A stretch of 64,000 nucleotides of DNA from Lutispora saccharofermentans (GTDB taxonomy: Bacteria > Bacillota > Clostridia > Lutisporales > Lutisporaceae): positions 1-64,000 of the forward strand of contig NZ_JAJEKE010000020.1 in assembly GCF_024363565.1 (NCBI RefSeq). The letters are read 5' to 3'. Under the pieces are notes generated by a model that searched no databases, was not told where the DNA came from, and saw only the letters and a list, made by a program, of their open reading frames with translations. This document shows, in pieces, positions 1 through 8,652 of this stretch; the first letter of the stretch is position 1; the number at the start of each line of letters is the position of its first letter. The position numbers and the translations under genes were made by a program.

Positions 1-64
1 CATCATATATATAACAATTTTGTCTAGTATCAAAAGTATGTATAAAGGAATTCTTAATGTCCAT
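1..64 (-). CDS. Partial N-terminus of a probable radical-SAM peptide maturase
   Basis: Only the first 21 codons are in the window; the gene runs off the left edge. The translated start includes SFIHTFDTRQNCYIYD, which resembles the opening of SPASM/radical-SAM maturases of clostridial Cys-rich peptides, where a FxTxxNxYIYD-like segment precedes the radical-SAM barrel. The CX3CX2C motif lies outside the window, so the call is inference from a short match plus context. A GGAGG sits 8 nt before the ATG at 64 and only 2 nt before an ATG at 70, so 64 is preferred. It is the last visible gene of the peptide locus, after a Cys-rich precursor, an exporter and a lipoprotein. It could be an unrelated protein. 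Confidence 0.4.
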   Translation of the reverse strand, partial: MDIKNSFIHTFDTRQNCYIYD

Positions 65-84
65 TTTCATAACCTCCCCTATAG

Positions 85-2295
85 TTACTCATTCAGATAT
101 AATTGCACCTTGTTTTGTATGACCTCAGCTATCTCTTCTACACTTTTATAATTTTTCAAGAAAGGTTCCACCTCAACCCAAATCATATTAAAGAATTCGT
201 CAGCCGGTACAAAAGCATCATTTTTGTTTAAGCTGTTTTTTATTGCAATTATATTATTCATCTCAGACTCAGTAACTCTTTTTATATCGTCATCTTCTTG
301 CTGCTCAAAAAATAGCTTGATTCTTTCTTCTTCAGCTTTTTTATTCATAACAAATTGATATTCACTGAGGAAAAACTGATTATCTTCATTAAGAATATAT
401 TTGATAAATTTCCATGCTAAATCTTTATGTTTTGAACCCTCCAATATAGAAGCATTATAGCTCATAAACAGCCTTGTATTCGTCTTTTCCCCTTTTGGCA
501 AAGGTAATATCCTGATGGAATCAAATTTTTGACCCATAGTATTAAAATTCCAATAGCAACCTGTATATTCTGGAATAAATAGTATGCTTTCCATAAATGC
601 ATCTCTATCCTTTCCCCCATAAGAGGCCTTTAGCTGAGGATGATAACAATTTTTATCCATAATTTGCTTAAACATATCCAAGAGCTCTGTAAAATCTTTT
701 GTATTAGTCCTTGCCTCTCTTTTATCCCAGTCAATATAATAGTCTATATCTTGAAGTATAATATTTTTAAATAAAATGCGATCATAAAAATAGGATTGAG
801 GAAATGCATAGATTTTCTCATCTTTCTCATTATCATCGGCTTTATCTAATAAATCGCTAAAGTCTTTCCAAGTCCATTGGGTTATATCGATGTTTTTCTC
901 GTTCATAAGCTCCTTATTCCCTATTATAAAGCGGCAAGCATATGACAGGGGCATTATATACAGGCCATCCTTATACATTGAAGCATTAATAATTGTCTCG
1001 CAATAATCATCAATATTAAAGCTGCTATCCTTCTCCATAATTTTATGCAAATTGACCAGAATTCCTTTATTCGCATATTCTAAAGCAGGGTAATAGCCCA
1101 ATAAAATATCGGGACCCTTACTTGCTAAAAGCTCAGAATTCAATTTTTCAATATAATTTTTATGGCCTGTTTCTATATTTATTAAATGATCATACACTTG
1201 AAAGTTTATCTTTACATCAGGGTGATCTCTTTCGAACTTTCTGGCAATGTTTAATAAAGCACTGTTGGAATAATTATTATCCGGCCAATAGGCACTTATG
1301 GTTATTTCAATTTGCTCTGATGATTCTTTCTTTTCTTCTTCCTTGATATAGCTTGCCAATTCATTTTTCCCTTCATCATTTGCCAGTGTATATACATTCT
1401 CACCACTGTCTACAAAAATGCCGTATATGCCGTCAGTTTTTGTAAACTCATTGATGTTTAGCAGTTCAGTTGCTTTGTTGTTTGTCATATCGTATTTCAT
1501 GATAATACCATTACTAATGCCATATAAGAACTTGGTTTTCGCATTATAATGTATATAATCGGGAGCTCCCGAGTGGCTATACTCCCCTTCCCATATTGTT
1601 TTAAGGCTAACAGTATCCATTTTAAGCAGTTGATTTTCTCCCGCTTCTTTTTTGGGGACAGCTATTAGATTATCATTTTCATCTATCCCTATATCTCTAT
1701 ATTCGTCTATACCAAGGGTATTGATGCTTTGCAGTTTGAAATCAAATACCTCAACGGTACTATCGTATTTAAGTACATATATACTTCCTTTGCTGTTCAC
1801 TTGTATTTTTCTAGCAACTTCGTCTTTTATATCTTCCCAACTACCTTTTTTCTCATTAATTGCATATCTATCCTTCAATTCATTTCCGGCGCTGTCATAG
1901 GCTATTAGCTCTGTAACTAATGCATGCACTTGTCCCTTGTCGTCTTTCTTCAAATAATTTTGCAGAGCATAAACATTATCATTTGTATCTATTGCAAAGC
2001 ATATTTCTCCATTCAAACTCTTCTTTATTTCTTTTATGATTCTGCCCGTATTATCTGCATGTACAATTCCTCCATTATCATCATAGAAAATTATTTCACC
2101 CGCACTATTTATACATGCTGAGGAAACACTCTCGATACTCAGCAATTGATTATATATTACTTCCTTGTATGTATAGGCATTTGCTTCTACTGCCTTGTCA
2201 ACGGAAGCATTTTGGCTTTTGCATCCGGACATGAGTAGTACAGAGATGAGCATTAGAAGAGTAAATATATAGTTTTCCTTAGTTTTAATATTCAT
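85..2295 (-). CDS. Propeller-like plus solute-binding lipoprotein A
   Basis: This 736-residue secreted lipoprotein has a hydrophobic signal segment and lipobox LMSGC, giving lipidated Cys25, so it should sit on the outer face of the membrane. Residues about 45-320 contain recurring short units of the type 'xxGxIxxxDxNxNVYxL', like NHL/beta-propeller blades. Residues about 335-736 resemble extracellular solute-binding proteins of the SBP_bac_1 type, beginning ITISAYWPDNN and including FERDHPDVKINF. The last residues, IQNKVQLYLNE, are nearly identical to the end of lipoprotein B (6259-8403) and of a relic at 4940-5092. No ABC importer permease is adjacent, so a sugar-uptake role is unlikely. 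It follows the Cys-rich peptide gene and precedes a probable maturase, suggesting peptide binding, sensing or immunity. That role is inference; the domain reading is moderately sure. Confidence 0.75.
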   Translation of the reverse strand: MNIKTKENYIFTLLMLISVLLMSGCKSQNASVDKAVEANAYTYKEVIYNQLLSIESVSSACINSAGEIIFYDDNGGIVHADNTGRIIKEIKKSLNGEICFAIDTNDNVYALQNYLKKDDKGQVHALVTELIAYDSAGNELKDRYAINEKKGSWEDIKDEVARKIQVNSKGSIYVLKYDSTVEVFDFKLQSINTLGIDEYRDIGIDENDNLIAVPKKEAGENQLLKMDTVSLKTIWEGEYSHSGAPDYIHYNAKTKFLYGISNGIIMKYDMTNNKATELLNINEFTKTDGIYGIFVDSGENVYTLANDEGKNELASYIKEEEKKESSEQIEITISAYWPDNNYSNSALLNIARKFERDHPDVKINFQVYDHLINIETGHKNYIEKLNSELLASKGPDILLGYYPALEYANKGILVNLHKIMEKDSSFNIDDYCETIINASMYKDGLYIMPLSYACRFIIGNKELMNEKNIDITQWTWKDFSDLLDKADDNEKDEKIYAFPQSYFYDRILFKNIILQDIDYYIDWDKREARTNTKDFTELLDMFKQIMDKNCYHPQLKASYGGKDRDAFMESILFIPEYTGCYWNFNTMGQKFDSIRILPLPKGEKTNTRLFMSYNASILEGSKHKDLAWKFIKYILNEDNQFFLSEYQFVMNKKAEEERIKLFFEQQEDDDIKRVTESEMNNIIAIKNSLNKNDAFVPADEFFNMIWVEVEPFLKNYKSVEEIAEVIQNKVQLYLNE

Positions 2296-2331
2296 GTAGC
2301 ATCACCTTCAAAATTAATATACTTATCTAAT

Positions 2332-2389
2332 GTTTTATATTGTAGTTATTTAGTCAATTGTTTTATGATTAATAACTACAATATAAAAC
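2332..2389. promoter_or_regulatory. 19-bp perfect inverted repeat upstream of lipoprotein A
   Basis: GTTTTATATTGTAGTTATT at 2332-2350 is exactly complementary to 2371-2389, with a 20-base loop. It begins 37 bases upstream of the lipoprotein A start codon. It could be an operator dyad or an mRNA leader hairpin. No T-tract follows on the minus strand, so it is not a typical terminator. Confidence 0.6.
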
Positions 2390-2422
2390 TTCGTATACAA
2401 GTTGTTTCTTCTGACTCAAGTC

Positions 2423-2455
2423 GGATAAGCTATAGAATAAATCTATAGCTTATCC
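2423..2455. repeat. 13-bp perfect hairpin between peptide and lipoprotein genes
   Basis: GGATAAGCTATAG, a 7-base loop, then CTATAGCTTATCC. It lies between the end of the Cys-rich peptide gene (2530) and lipoprotein A. There is no T-tract on either strand, so an mRNA-stabilising or processing hairpin downstream of the peptide gene is as likely as a terminator. Confidence 0.55.
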
Positions 2456-2529
2456 ACTATATTCAACCCTCAAGATAAAGAAATAACATAACTTAATTCT
2501 AGTTAAAAAACATAAGATTTAAATATCAT

Positions 2530-2721
2530 CTATTCAACATCCATTAAACTTTCTTGTTTATTTTCATAACTTACATCATATCTAAGATCATCTACATTAG
2601 CATCGTAATATACATCTATATCTCCGTTACAAGTGCAACCTCCACAATGGCATCCACAACTGCATGCAAATGCCTCAACGGTATCCTCAACCACCATTTC
2701 TCTTTTTCGCAGCTTCTTCAT
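2530..2721 (-). CDS. Cys-rich peptide precursor, CLI_3235/Clo7bot-like
   Basis: This 63-residue precursor starts MKKLRKREMVVEDTVEAFAC and has a cysteine-dense core, CSCGCHCGGCTC, followed by an acidic tail. The MKKL-basic leader, a TVEAFAC-type junction and alternating Cys/Gly match the pattern I associate with clostridial Cys-rich bacteriocin-type precursors modified by a radical-SAM enzyme. The start at 2721 is chosen because AAGGGGG lies 8 nt upstream; an in-frame GTG at 2730 would abut that site. Neighbours support the call: the upstream gene is an ABC exporter (2912-4654), and downstream are a lipoprotein and a probable radical-SAM gene. The leader boundary and the nature of the mature product cannot be read from sequence. 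Confidence 0.7.
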   Translation of the reverse strand: MKKLRKREMVVEDTVEAFACSCGCHCGGCTCNGDIDVYYDANVDDLRYDVSYENKQESLMDVE

Positions 2722-2911
2722 CTGACACACCCCCTTTCTATAACTTTTCTGTTTGCAACAATTTAATGTTCAATAAAATTTAATTGTTATTTGTTTTATC
2801 TTGATAATTGATTGAATATCTGAATGTCATTATTTTGAAAAGCGTAATTATTAATATTTATCCTGTTTTACTAATGTCTGACTTTTATGGATGGATAATC
2901 ATAATAGATAT

Positions 2912-4654
2912 TTATTTATATTCTACCTCTCTCAATATATCAGCATATAAACTGCATCCCCTAATGAGTTCATCATGCTTTCCTACATCCACCACCTTTC
3001 CTTTATCCATTACTATGATCTTATCCAATTTATGTAAAACATAGGGTCTGTGTGTTATGAATAATATAGTGTGATTACTAAAGTTGCTCAGTAAATTTTC
3101 AATCAGTCTTTCTTCGTGCTTTAAATCAAAGCTGGATGTAGCTTCATCAAGTAATATTATTTTACATTCTTTTGCAAAGGCCCTCGCTAGGGCTATCCTT
3201 TGCCTTTCGCCGCCGGAAAGCTTACTGCCTTTGTCTCCAAGCCTTGTATTAGAACCTTCAGGTAAATTATCAATTAATTCATTTGCGAAACTGAGATCCA
3301 TAGCCTTTTTTATTCGGTCTTCAGAGTGATTATTAAACATGGAAATGTTTTCCTCTATCGTTGCATTAAAAATATACAAATCTTGGTTCACCACAGATAT
3401 TGTTTTTCTTAAATCATTTATATTAATTCTTCTAATATCCATATCATCTATATAAACATTTCCATTTTGAAAATCATATAGCCTCAAAAGTATGTTAAAA
3501 ACAGAAGTCTTTCCTGAACCATTCAATCCCACTATTCCTACTTTTTCTCCAGGGTTTATTTCAAAACTCACATTTTTTAATACTTCATTATCTTTTCTAT
3601 AGGAATGGCTAACATTTTTGAATACAATTTTGCCTTTTATTTCATCCTTTTTTATTCTTATTGAATCTTTTCGAGCATCTTCGCATTCCATATCTAAGAA
3701 ATCAAATAGTCTCTTTGCCGATAATAGAATTTTTGCCATATCATATCTGATATTAATTAATGATGAAATAGGCATAATCACATTGGTACTGTACGTTGCA
3801 AAGGCAAACAAGCCCCCTATAGTAAATGCATCTTTTACAATCATCTTTGAGCCTATAATATATATCATTGAAGCCATTAGCTGCAATAAGATCAGATCAC
3901 ATGCCACTTTTGTTCCGTCTATTATCTGAGATCTAACGCTTGTTTTTATAATACTTCTTTGCAATATCGCAAATTGTCTCATAATAATATTTTCTATGCC
4001 CGACAGCTTTATCTCTTTTATCCCCGACATTTTATCTCCATACCATTTTGAGTAATCTCTTGCATATTCCATATATCTTTTATGCAGTTTTTTTCTCAGT
4101 CTTGTGAAATAAGCTGTTAATAAATATTTGACAGGTATGATCATTATTATCATTACGGAAAGCTTGTAGCTGATGATAGTCAGCCCTATTAGACCGCCCA
4201 TTATTTTTAGCAGGCTTAGCAATCTGTGAGCAAAGGATTCATCTGTAATTTGAGAGATACTCGCAATATCCATTTTTGCATTGTTAATTATTTCGGTAAA
4301 ATTGTTTTCATTAAGATATGATAACTTGAGCTTCATTAGCTTTCGCATAGAAAGACTGGTCCATTTATAAGTATATAGATTATTTATATAAGTTAATTTT
4401 TTTGATTGTGCTAGCGATAACAATTGGTCTGCTATAACCAGCAAAAGGCTTACAATAGAATACCTAAGAACATTATGAAAGTTATTTTTTATTAAGCCTT
4501 CATCAATCAAGTATTTATTTAATAAGGGCCTCACAAAGCTTATTCCGGAAGAAAGTAACATTATAAATATAATAAAAAGTATTCTTTTTCTAAACGGATA
4601 CAGAGCTTTTAGGAGTCTTTTAAAAATAGCAATATTTTCTTTCACATAATTCAC
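2912..4654 (-). CDS. ABC exporter, fused membrane and ATPase domains
   Basis: This 580-residue half-transporter has an N-terminal six-helix exporter domain (about residues 15-310) and a C-terminal ATPase with Walker A GLNGSGKTS, signature LSGGERQR, Walker B IILLDEAT and a switch histidine in FITHRP. It would work as a homodimer exporting a peptide or lipid. It lacks an N-terminal C39 peptidase domain, so leader removal must be done by another protein. It lies 190 nt upstream of the Cys-rich precursor on the same strand and is the obvious candidate exporter for it. A 55-nt sequence upstream (4801-4855) is shared with the region before agrB. The substrate is inferred from context only. Confidence 0.85.
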   Translation of the reverse strand: MNYVKENIAIFKRLLKALYPFRKRILFIIFIMLLSSGISFVRPLLNKYLIDEGLIKNNFHNVLRYSIVSLLLVIADQLLSLAQSKKLTYINNLYTYKWTSLSMRKLMKLKLSYLNENNFTEIINNAKMDIASISQITDESFAHRLLSLLKIMGGLIGLTIISYKLSVMIIMIIPVKYLLTAYFTRLRKKLHKRYMEYARDYSKWYGDKMSGIKEIKLSGIENIIMRQFAILQRSIIKTSVRSQIIDGTKVACDLILLQLMASMIYIIGSKMIVKDAFTIGGLFAFATYSTNVIMPISSLINIRYDMAKILLSAKRLFDFLDMECEDARKDSIRIKKDEIKGKIVFKNVSHSYRKDNEVLKNVSFEINPGEKVGIVGLNGSGKTSVFNILLRLYDFQNGNVYIDDMDIRRININDLRKTISVVNQDLYIFNATIEENISMFNNHSEDRIKKAMDLSFANELIDNLPEGSNTRLGDKGSKLSGGERQRIALARAFAKECKIILLDEATSSFDLKHEERLIENLLSNFSNHTILFITHRPYVLHKLDKIIVMDKGKVVDVGKHDELIRGCSLYADILREVEYK

Positions 4655-4800
4655 ATCCTAAAATATTAATCTAATATGCAATGAACAAAAACTCCATGAC
4701 TATATAATATTTCAGGCTTGTTATGAATAAATTTAATAGCATGTTACATTTAATACTTATGAATCCATAGCTTAAATTCAAATATATACATATAGAAACA

Positions 4801-4855
4801 TAAAGTCCATAGCTATATGATAAGAGGTAGCTTTTTAAGGATAAGATGCATTTTT
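4801..4855 (-). repeat. Conserved leader-like sequence, copy upstream of ABC exporter
   Basis: This stretch matches 9388-9442 closely, including the shared core AGAGGTAGCTTTTTAAG followed by AAGATGCATTTT on the plus strand. In both places it precedes the gene for a peptide-export protein (the ABC exporter here, AgrB there). Here the reading frame seen in the other copy stops after about 12 codons and no ribosome site precedes it, so it is probably non-coding: a shared promoter/leader or a duplication scar. Confidence 0.6.
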
Positions 4856-4939
4856 GAAGTATAAAATAACCTTTCTGTCGATATTTTTTCGGCAAAAATA
4901 TTATCTATCTCTCCATTTTATAATGGATGTTCAAGTTTT

Positions 4940-5092
4940 CTACTCATTGAGATACAACTCTACCTTGTTTTGTATAACCTTAGCAGTTTCCTCTGCGCTC
5001 TTGCCGCCGGAAAGATATATTTTTACTTCTTCCCAGATGGTATTGAATAATTCATCTTGAGGGGCAAAAGAAGAATTATTATTAAAATTTTA
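4940..5092 (-). pseudogene. C-terminal relic of a third lipoprotein of the same family
   Basis: The minus strand encodes about 48 residues ending ELFNTIWEEVKIYLSGG and then IQNKVELYLNE and a stop. This matches the last 48 residues of lipoprotein B (6259-8403) nearly residue for residue. No start or upstream domain remains; homology ends near 5092 in AT-rich sequence. It shows that the lipoprotein family was once present in at least three copies here and that one was mostly deleted. Confidence 0.85.
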
Positions 5093-5097
5093 CACCA

Positions 5098-5127
5098 CTA
5101 TATAAGACTATACTATATAAGACTATA
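5098..5127. repeat. Perfect 15-bp tandem duplication
   Basis: CTATATAAGACTATA occurs twice in a row between the truncated lipoprotein relic and the Rpn-family gene. It may mark the junction created when the intervening DNA was lost or the plus-strand gene arrived. Confidence 0.7.
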
Positions 5128-5255
5128 ATGTTTGCTGCCTCTTTCACTTTGAAGTATAGAAATGCATGACCCATCGTTTTGTTTTACTGCTGATTTCATT
5201 TACACCTTTTGGAATTATTGATATAATATAATTAACAAAAGAAAGGGGGATGAAA

Positions 5256-6230
5256 TTGGCCAATAATAAGCATGAGCTTTTAAGCCCTTTGAGCGACATA
5301 GTATTTAAAGCCTTATTTGGCAGGGAAGAAAAAGATAGCAAGATAATACTCATAGATTTTCTAAATTCTGTACTATCTCTTGAAGGTAATGAAAGGATAA
5401 CTGAAATAGTCCACTTAAACCCCTTCAACATAAAAGAATACAAAGAGGATAAAGGCTCCATATTTGACATAAAGGTAAAGAATCAAAGGGAAGAAAGAAT
5501 AAACATAGAAATGCAGATAAACAATGTAGACGATTTTAGGAAAAGAAGCTTATATTACTGGAGCAAGATGTATTCCGAAACCATAAAGGAATCTGAAAAC
5601 TATACAAATCTAAAGAAGAGCATAGTAATAAACATAATGGATTTCGAAATAATAAAAGAAACAAACAGATACCACACAGAGTATAAGATACTAGAAAAGG
5701 AAGAAAAGTTTCCATTACTGGATGATCTGGAAATACACTATATAGAACTTCAAAAATTCCATCCTCAAAAGGATCCGGAAGAAATGGAAGCCATAGAATT
5801 ATGGCTGAGTTTTATAAAAAAAGCGGGAAAAGAAGAAATAGAAAAACTGGTTGAGAGAAAGGAGGAGCTGAGTATAGCTATGGAAATGCTGAAAAAAATA
5901 AGTGCAGATGAAGAATTGAGAGAAAAATATGCAGCCCGTGAGAAAGCCAGACTTGACGCCATATCAAGCCTTAAGTTTGCCGAAATGAAGGGCATGGAAA
6001 AAGGCAGAGCGGAGGGTAAGGCTGAAGGTAAAGCTGAAGGTAGAGCTGAAGGCAAAGCAGAGGGCAAAGCAGAATTATTGATAAGACTTCTCAGCAAAAA
6101 ATTCGGCGTACTGCCTACTTCTTTAGAAGAAAAGATACGAAATATTGCTCTTCCTGTTTTGGATTTGCTGGCAGAAAATATATTTGAGCTCAATTCTATA
6201 GAAGAAGTCATAAATTTAATCACAAAATAA
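5256..6230 (+). CDS. Rpn family recombination-promoting nuclease (PD-(D/E)XK)
   Basis: The product belongs to the Rpn/PDDEXK_2 family, often annotated as putative transposase. It opens with LLSPLSDIVFKALFG and carries the nuclease core FDIKVKNQ followed by INIEMQ, which supplies the D and E-x-Q of the PD-(D/E)XK fold. Residues about 250-275 are a short AEGKAEGR-type repeat, followed by a C-terminal helical segment LLSKKFGVLP, all typical of the family. An upstream ATG at 5250 abuts AAAGGGGG, whereas the TTG at 5256 has that site 6 nt away and is preferred. It is the only plus-strand gene in the peptide locus and sits beside a relic gene, suggesting late arrival. Confidence 0.85.
   Translation: MANNKHELLSPLSDIVFKALFGREEKDSKIILIDFLNSVLSLEGNERITEIVHLNPFNIKEYKEDKGSIFDIKVKNQREERINIEMQINNVDDFRKRSLYYWSKMYSETIKESENYTNLKKSIVINIMDFEIIKETNRYHTEYKILEKEEKFPLLDDLEIHYIELQKFHPQKDPEEMEAIELWLSFIKKAGKEEIEKLVERKEELSIAMEMLKKISADEELREKYAAREKARLDAISSLKFAEMKGMEKGRAEGKAEGKAEGRAEGKAEGKAELLIRLLSKKFGVLPTSLEEKIRNIALPVLDLLAENIFELNSIEEVINLITK
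6009..6068 (+). repeat. Five 12-bp in-frame repeats in the Rpn gene
   Basis: Units of the form GCTGAAGGTAAA encode AEGK/AEGR. Differences at third positions show drift after duplication. The number of units in such tracts is prone to slippage. Confidence 0.85.
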
Positions 6231-6260
6231 GGAAGCCCAATAAAAGGCTTCCCTTTTCTT
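6231..6260. terminator. Bidirectional intrinsic terminator
   Basis: GGAAGCC, an 8-base loop, then GGCTTCC and CTTTTCTT. It starts right after the Rpn stop codon and lies just past the end of lipoprotein B on the opposite strand, so it can serve both convergent genes. Confidence 0.8.
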
Positions 6261-8403
6261 ACTCATTGAGATACAGTTCTACCTTGTTTTGTATAGTCTT
6301 AACCGTTTCTTCCAGGCCCTTATCTTCGGAAAGATATGTCTTGATTTCCTCCCAGATGGTATTGAACAATTCATCAGGCACTCTCAATGCTTCATTTTTA
6401 TTCAGGCTACCATTTATGTCCTTAAACGCCTGCAGGTTGGCATCTGCATCAAAACCACTTTTCTTCATTGGCTCCAATTGGATTTCCAGCACTCTTTCGT
6501 TCGCTCTCTTATTCACCGGAATATCATTTTCGCCTATGTAGAATTGAATATCCTCGCTTAAAAGATACTTTATATATTTCCAGGCCTCGTCCTTATATTT
6601 TGAATTGCTGTTTATTCCCGCATTATATGCTAAAAATGATTTGCTGCCACCGTATTCAGGTTTAGGCCTTGGAAGAAGTAGAATATCTGAATATGGACTA
6701 AGAACATACGTGAATTCATAGCTTCCTGAACGAAAGTCAGGATAGAACAACGTGTTGTTCTGGATAAGCTCTAAGTTCCTTCCGTTTTTAGGGAATGGCT
6801 TAGCTTCAGGGTGTTCAAAGTTTCCGCTTCTTATGGCCATAAGAAGCTTCAAGGTTTCTATGAATTCCTTGGAGTCAAACCTGGCTTCCTTATTTCCCCA
6901 ATCGATATAGTAGTCCATACCATCCTTAATCATCTCTGATAATATAAATTCTTCCGGGTATGTGGGAGCAGCATATATGCCTTTTTGCTTCACTTTTTCC
7001 ATAATTTCATAGAAGTCTCTCCAAGTCCATTCCATATCTATCGCTATCTTTTTGTCATCCAGTAGCTTCTTATTGCCTATATAGAATTGCTTTGTATATA
7101 TTATTGGCATTATATATAAGCTGTCCTCATATTTAGAGCCTTCTATAACCGCTTCATTATAGTCTTCTTTATTGAATTCGTTGTCTGCGTTTATCATTTG
7201 GTTTAAATCAAGAAATACACCTTTTGTGATATATCCCATGGCAGGGTATATTCCGCATAGTATATCAGGGCCCTTCCCTGTCAAAAGTTCCGTGTTGATT
7301 TGCTGCAAGTTGTCATGAGCTTCAAATTTGATTTTTATTTCTGGATGTTTTTCTTCAAATTTTCTTATCACATTTATCATATTTTGATGGATATAATCAT
7401 CCCTTGGATAATAGGAGTATAATAGTATCTCCTTTTTGTCTATTTCTTCCTGTTCTTTCTTTTCAGTCTTAGCATATGCCAGCAGCTTGCTCTGACTGCC
7501 ATCCTTTCCAAAGGCATATATTTTTTCTTCTTCATCTACGATGAATCTGTACATGTTTTCCAGACCTGATAATTGAGTGATGTCTGCTATATATCCTTTT
7601 ATATTCCCCTTGTCGTCATATTTGAATATGCCTTTTTCATTCAACCCATATAGAGTTTTGCCCGCCGCATTGTAGTGTATTGATTTGGCAGCTTCATTGC
7701 TGTCATGCTCCTTCTTCCATATGGATCTATGATCTTTGCTCGATATTTTCTCTATGTAGACTTCCGAACCGCTGTCATAGCATAACCCTATTATGCTGTC
7801 TTCTTCATCTATGTCTATGTCCAGAAACTTTTTCCCTTGACGAGTGGTGACATTTTTGAGCTTTGTATCCAATACTTCTACTTCTTCGCTTACCTTTAAG
7901 CAATATATATTTCCTTTGCTATCTATCTCAATCTTGTCTATGGTTTCTCCCGTAAGGTATTTGCTTTCGCCTTTTATTTCTACTATTCCGCTTTGGCTTT
8001 CAATAGCATTACCCTGAGTGTCATATACCTGCAGCTTTCTTTTTAGCAATATATTCTCGTTATTTTCATTTTTTTCACGGTATTGCAGCAGTGCATAAAG
8101 CTTGTTGTCCTTGCCAAAGGCCAATACCCCGTCCCAGTTTTCCCCCACTTCGGCTTCTCCGGTTTTACTGCCCTTCTTGTCAAATACGTATATCTTCTTT
8201 TCATAGTAATTGTATACTGCTAAGTCTCCATTGTTTCTCATAGCAATGGACGATATTCCTTTTCCTCCATTGACGGAATATATTTCTTTGGCTTCATAGG
8301 CGAATTGCTCCTGCTCCTTGTCGGTGCCTTTAGCTGGATTTGTCCCGCAGGCTGCAGTGAATATTAAGCTTATTAACAGTATAAAAAGAATTATCTGTTT
8401 CAC
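6259..8403 (-). CDS. Propeller-like plus solute-binding lipoprotein B
   Basis: This 714-residue paralogue of lipoprotein A has the same layout: a signal segment with lipobox FTAAC (lipidated Cys19), an N-terminal region of repeated blade-like units such as IDSKGNIYCL and FGKDNKLYAL (about 40-315), and a solute-binding-like C-terminus from about 325 (ILLYSYYPRDDY, FEEKHPEIKIKFE) to the shared ending IQNKVELYLNE. It lies 250 nt downstream of agrD, just as lipoprotein A lies downstream of the Cys-rich peptide. There is no ABC importer in the locus. I infer a surface peptide-binding role, perhaps receptor, scavenger or immunity for the neighbouring peptide. The family match is solid but the function is not known. 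Confidence 0.8.
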   Translation of the reverse strand: MKQIILFILLISLIFTAACGTNPAKGTDKEQEQFAYEAKEIYSVNGGKGISSIAMRNNGDLAVYNYYEKKIYVFDKKGSKTGEAEVGENWDGVLAFGKDNKLYALLQYREKNENNENILLKRKLQVYDTQGNAIESQSGIVEIKGESKYLTGETIDKIEIDSKGNIYCLKVSEEVEVLDTKLKNVTTRQGKKFLDIDIDEEDSIIGLCYDSGSEVYIEKISSKDHRSIWKKEHDSNEAAKSIHYNAAGKTLYGLNEKGIFKYDDKGNIKGYIADITQLSGLENMYRFIVDEEEKIYAFGKDGSQSKLLAYAKTEKKEQEEIDKKEILLYSYYPRDDYIHQNMINVIRKFEEKHPEIKIKFEAHDNLQQINTELLTGKGPDILCGIYPAMGYITKGVFLDLNQMINADNEFNKEDYNEAVIEGSKYEDSLYIMPIIYTKQFYIGNKKLLDDKKIAIDMEWTWRDFYEIMEKVKQKGIYAAPTYPEEFILSEMIKDGMDYYIDWGNKEARFDSKEFIETLKLLMAIRSGNFEHPEAKPFPKNGRNLELIQNNTLFYPDFRSGSYEFTYVLSPYSDILLLPRPKPEYGGSKSFLAYNAGINSNSKYKDEAWKYIKYLLSEDIQFYIGENDIPVNKRANERVLEIQLEPMKKSGFDADANLQAFKDINGSLNKNEALRVPDELFNTIWEEIKTYLSEDKGLEETVKTIQNKVELYLNE

Positions 8404-8507
8404 TTTAACCCTCTCCCAAACTTATAAATTGGCTTTGCACCATCATCATTATATGACTTAATTAAAGTATAACTGAAAGAGGCAAAAATTTACAGTTGTA
8501 AGAGATA

Positions 8508-8557
8508 AAAAGTACACAACCTTGTATATCTTTGATTTACAATAATTGTGTACTTTT
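8508..8557 (-). terminator. 12-bp inverted repeat after agrD
   Basis: AAAAGTACACAA at 8508-8519 pairs perfectly with TTGTGTACTTTT at 8546-8557. On the minus strand the second arm ends in a T-rich run. It sits between agrD and lipoprotein B, so it may end or attenuate the agr transcript, or be an operator for the lipoprotein. Confidence 0.5.
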
Positions 8558-8652
8558 CTATACCATCGTTAACACCCACAACTAATTTAATTGAATAATA
8601 AAATTAAAACAAAAGATCATGCTTGATGTGCCCTATCTGCCTTGTCCGAGCC

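Noticed and set aside
6009..6068. Short regular repeats that might suggest a CRISPR-like array
   Set aside because: Units are contiguous 12-mers without spacers and encode an in-frame AEGK repeat typical of Rpn proteins.
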